From positions 1 to 5,213 of the forward strand of contig JAGLDB010000146.1 in NCBI GenBank assembly GCA_023145935.1: a stretch of 5,213 nucleotides of DNA, given 5' to 3'. The notes beneath the pieces were generated by a model, which worked only from the letters and a program-made list of their open reading frames with translations, did no database searches and was not told where the DNA came from. Below are positions 5,187-5,213 of this stretch, one piece after another. Each line of letters begins with the position of its first letter. Within the stretch, counting starts at the first letter, position 1. The DNA is from Candidatus Sabulitectum sp. GTDB taxonomy: Bacteria; Fermentibacterota; Fermentibacteria; Fermentibacterales; Fermentibacteraceae. The position numbers and the translations under genes are program-made.

Positions 5187-5213
5187 CACTTGACTTTGCA
5201 GGGGGTTTTTGCG

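Noticed and set aside
5190..5213. G-run followed by T-run at the right edge considered as a terminator
   Set aside because: There is no convincing stem precedes the T-tract, and it lies directly downstream of a good promoter. It fits a leader or ribosome binding site better.

Overview
The window is a bacterial chromosomal segment of moderate GC content (mid-40s percent by eye). It carries ordinary sigma-70-like promoter hexamers and purine-rich ribosome binding sites. A lipobox lipoprotein and a free-standing PASTA protein are compatible with a Gram-negative-type bacterium from an environmental or candidate phylum. I cannot place it more precisely from sequence alone. I see no rRNA, tRNA, CRISPR array or intact mobile element.

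Layout, left to right. (1) Bases 1-323, minus strand: the N-terminal third of a FIST-domain sensory protein that runs off the left edge. (2) Bases 324-871: a 548-bp divergent intergenic region. It holds a candidate promoter pointing left (434-462), a 14-bp perfect palindrome (582-595), a candidate promoter pointing right (671-699) and a 7-bp-stem hairpin (755-778). I find no convincing gene in it. (3) Bases 872-1780, plus strand: cysM, a PLP-dependent cysteine synthase of the B type. (4) Bases 1781-2078: a 298-bp gap with what looks like the decayed, frameshifted 5' end of a polysaccharide deacetylase gene. (5) Bases 2079-5151, plus strand: five tightly packed genes, probably one transcription unit: a small HD-domain protein, a DUF554 membrane protein, a membrane-anchored three-PASTA protein, ribulose-phosphate 3-epimerase (rpe) and a small lipoprotein. 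Junctions are a 1-bp overlap, a 52-bp gap, a 7-bp overlap and a 4-bp ATGA overlap. (6) Bases 5152-5213: a strong-looking promoter (5159-5186) firing into a gene beyond the right edge.

Functionally, cysM makes cysteine and rpe serves the pentose phosphate pathway. The PASTA protein directly before rpe recalls the Firmicute prkC-rsgA-rpe neighbourhood, but here the PASTA repeats have no kinase domain. The HD protein and DUF554 protein are conserved families whose biochemical roles are not settled. The final lipoprotein has a cysteine/histidine pattern reminiscent of the C-terminal part of type IV pilin-like proteins, but without a pilin helix.

Most of the window is conventional. The points most worth a second look are the kinase-less PASTA protein beside rpe, the lipoprotein with a pilin-like cysteine pattern, the deacetylase remnant, and the architecture of the divergent intergenic region.
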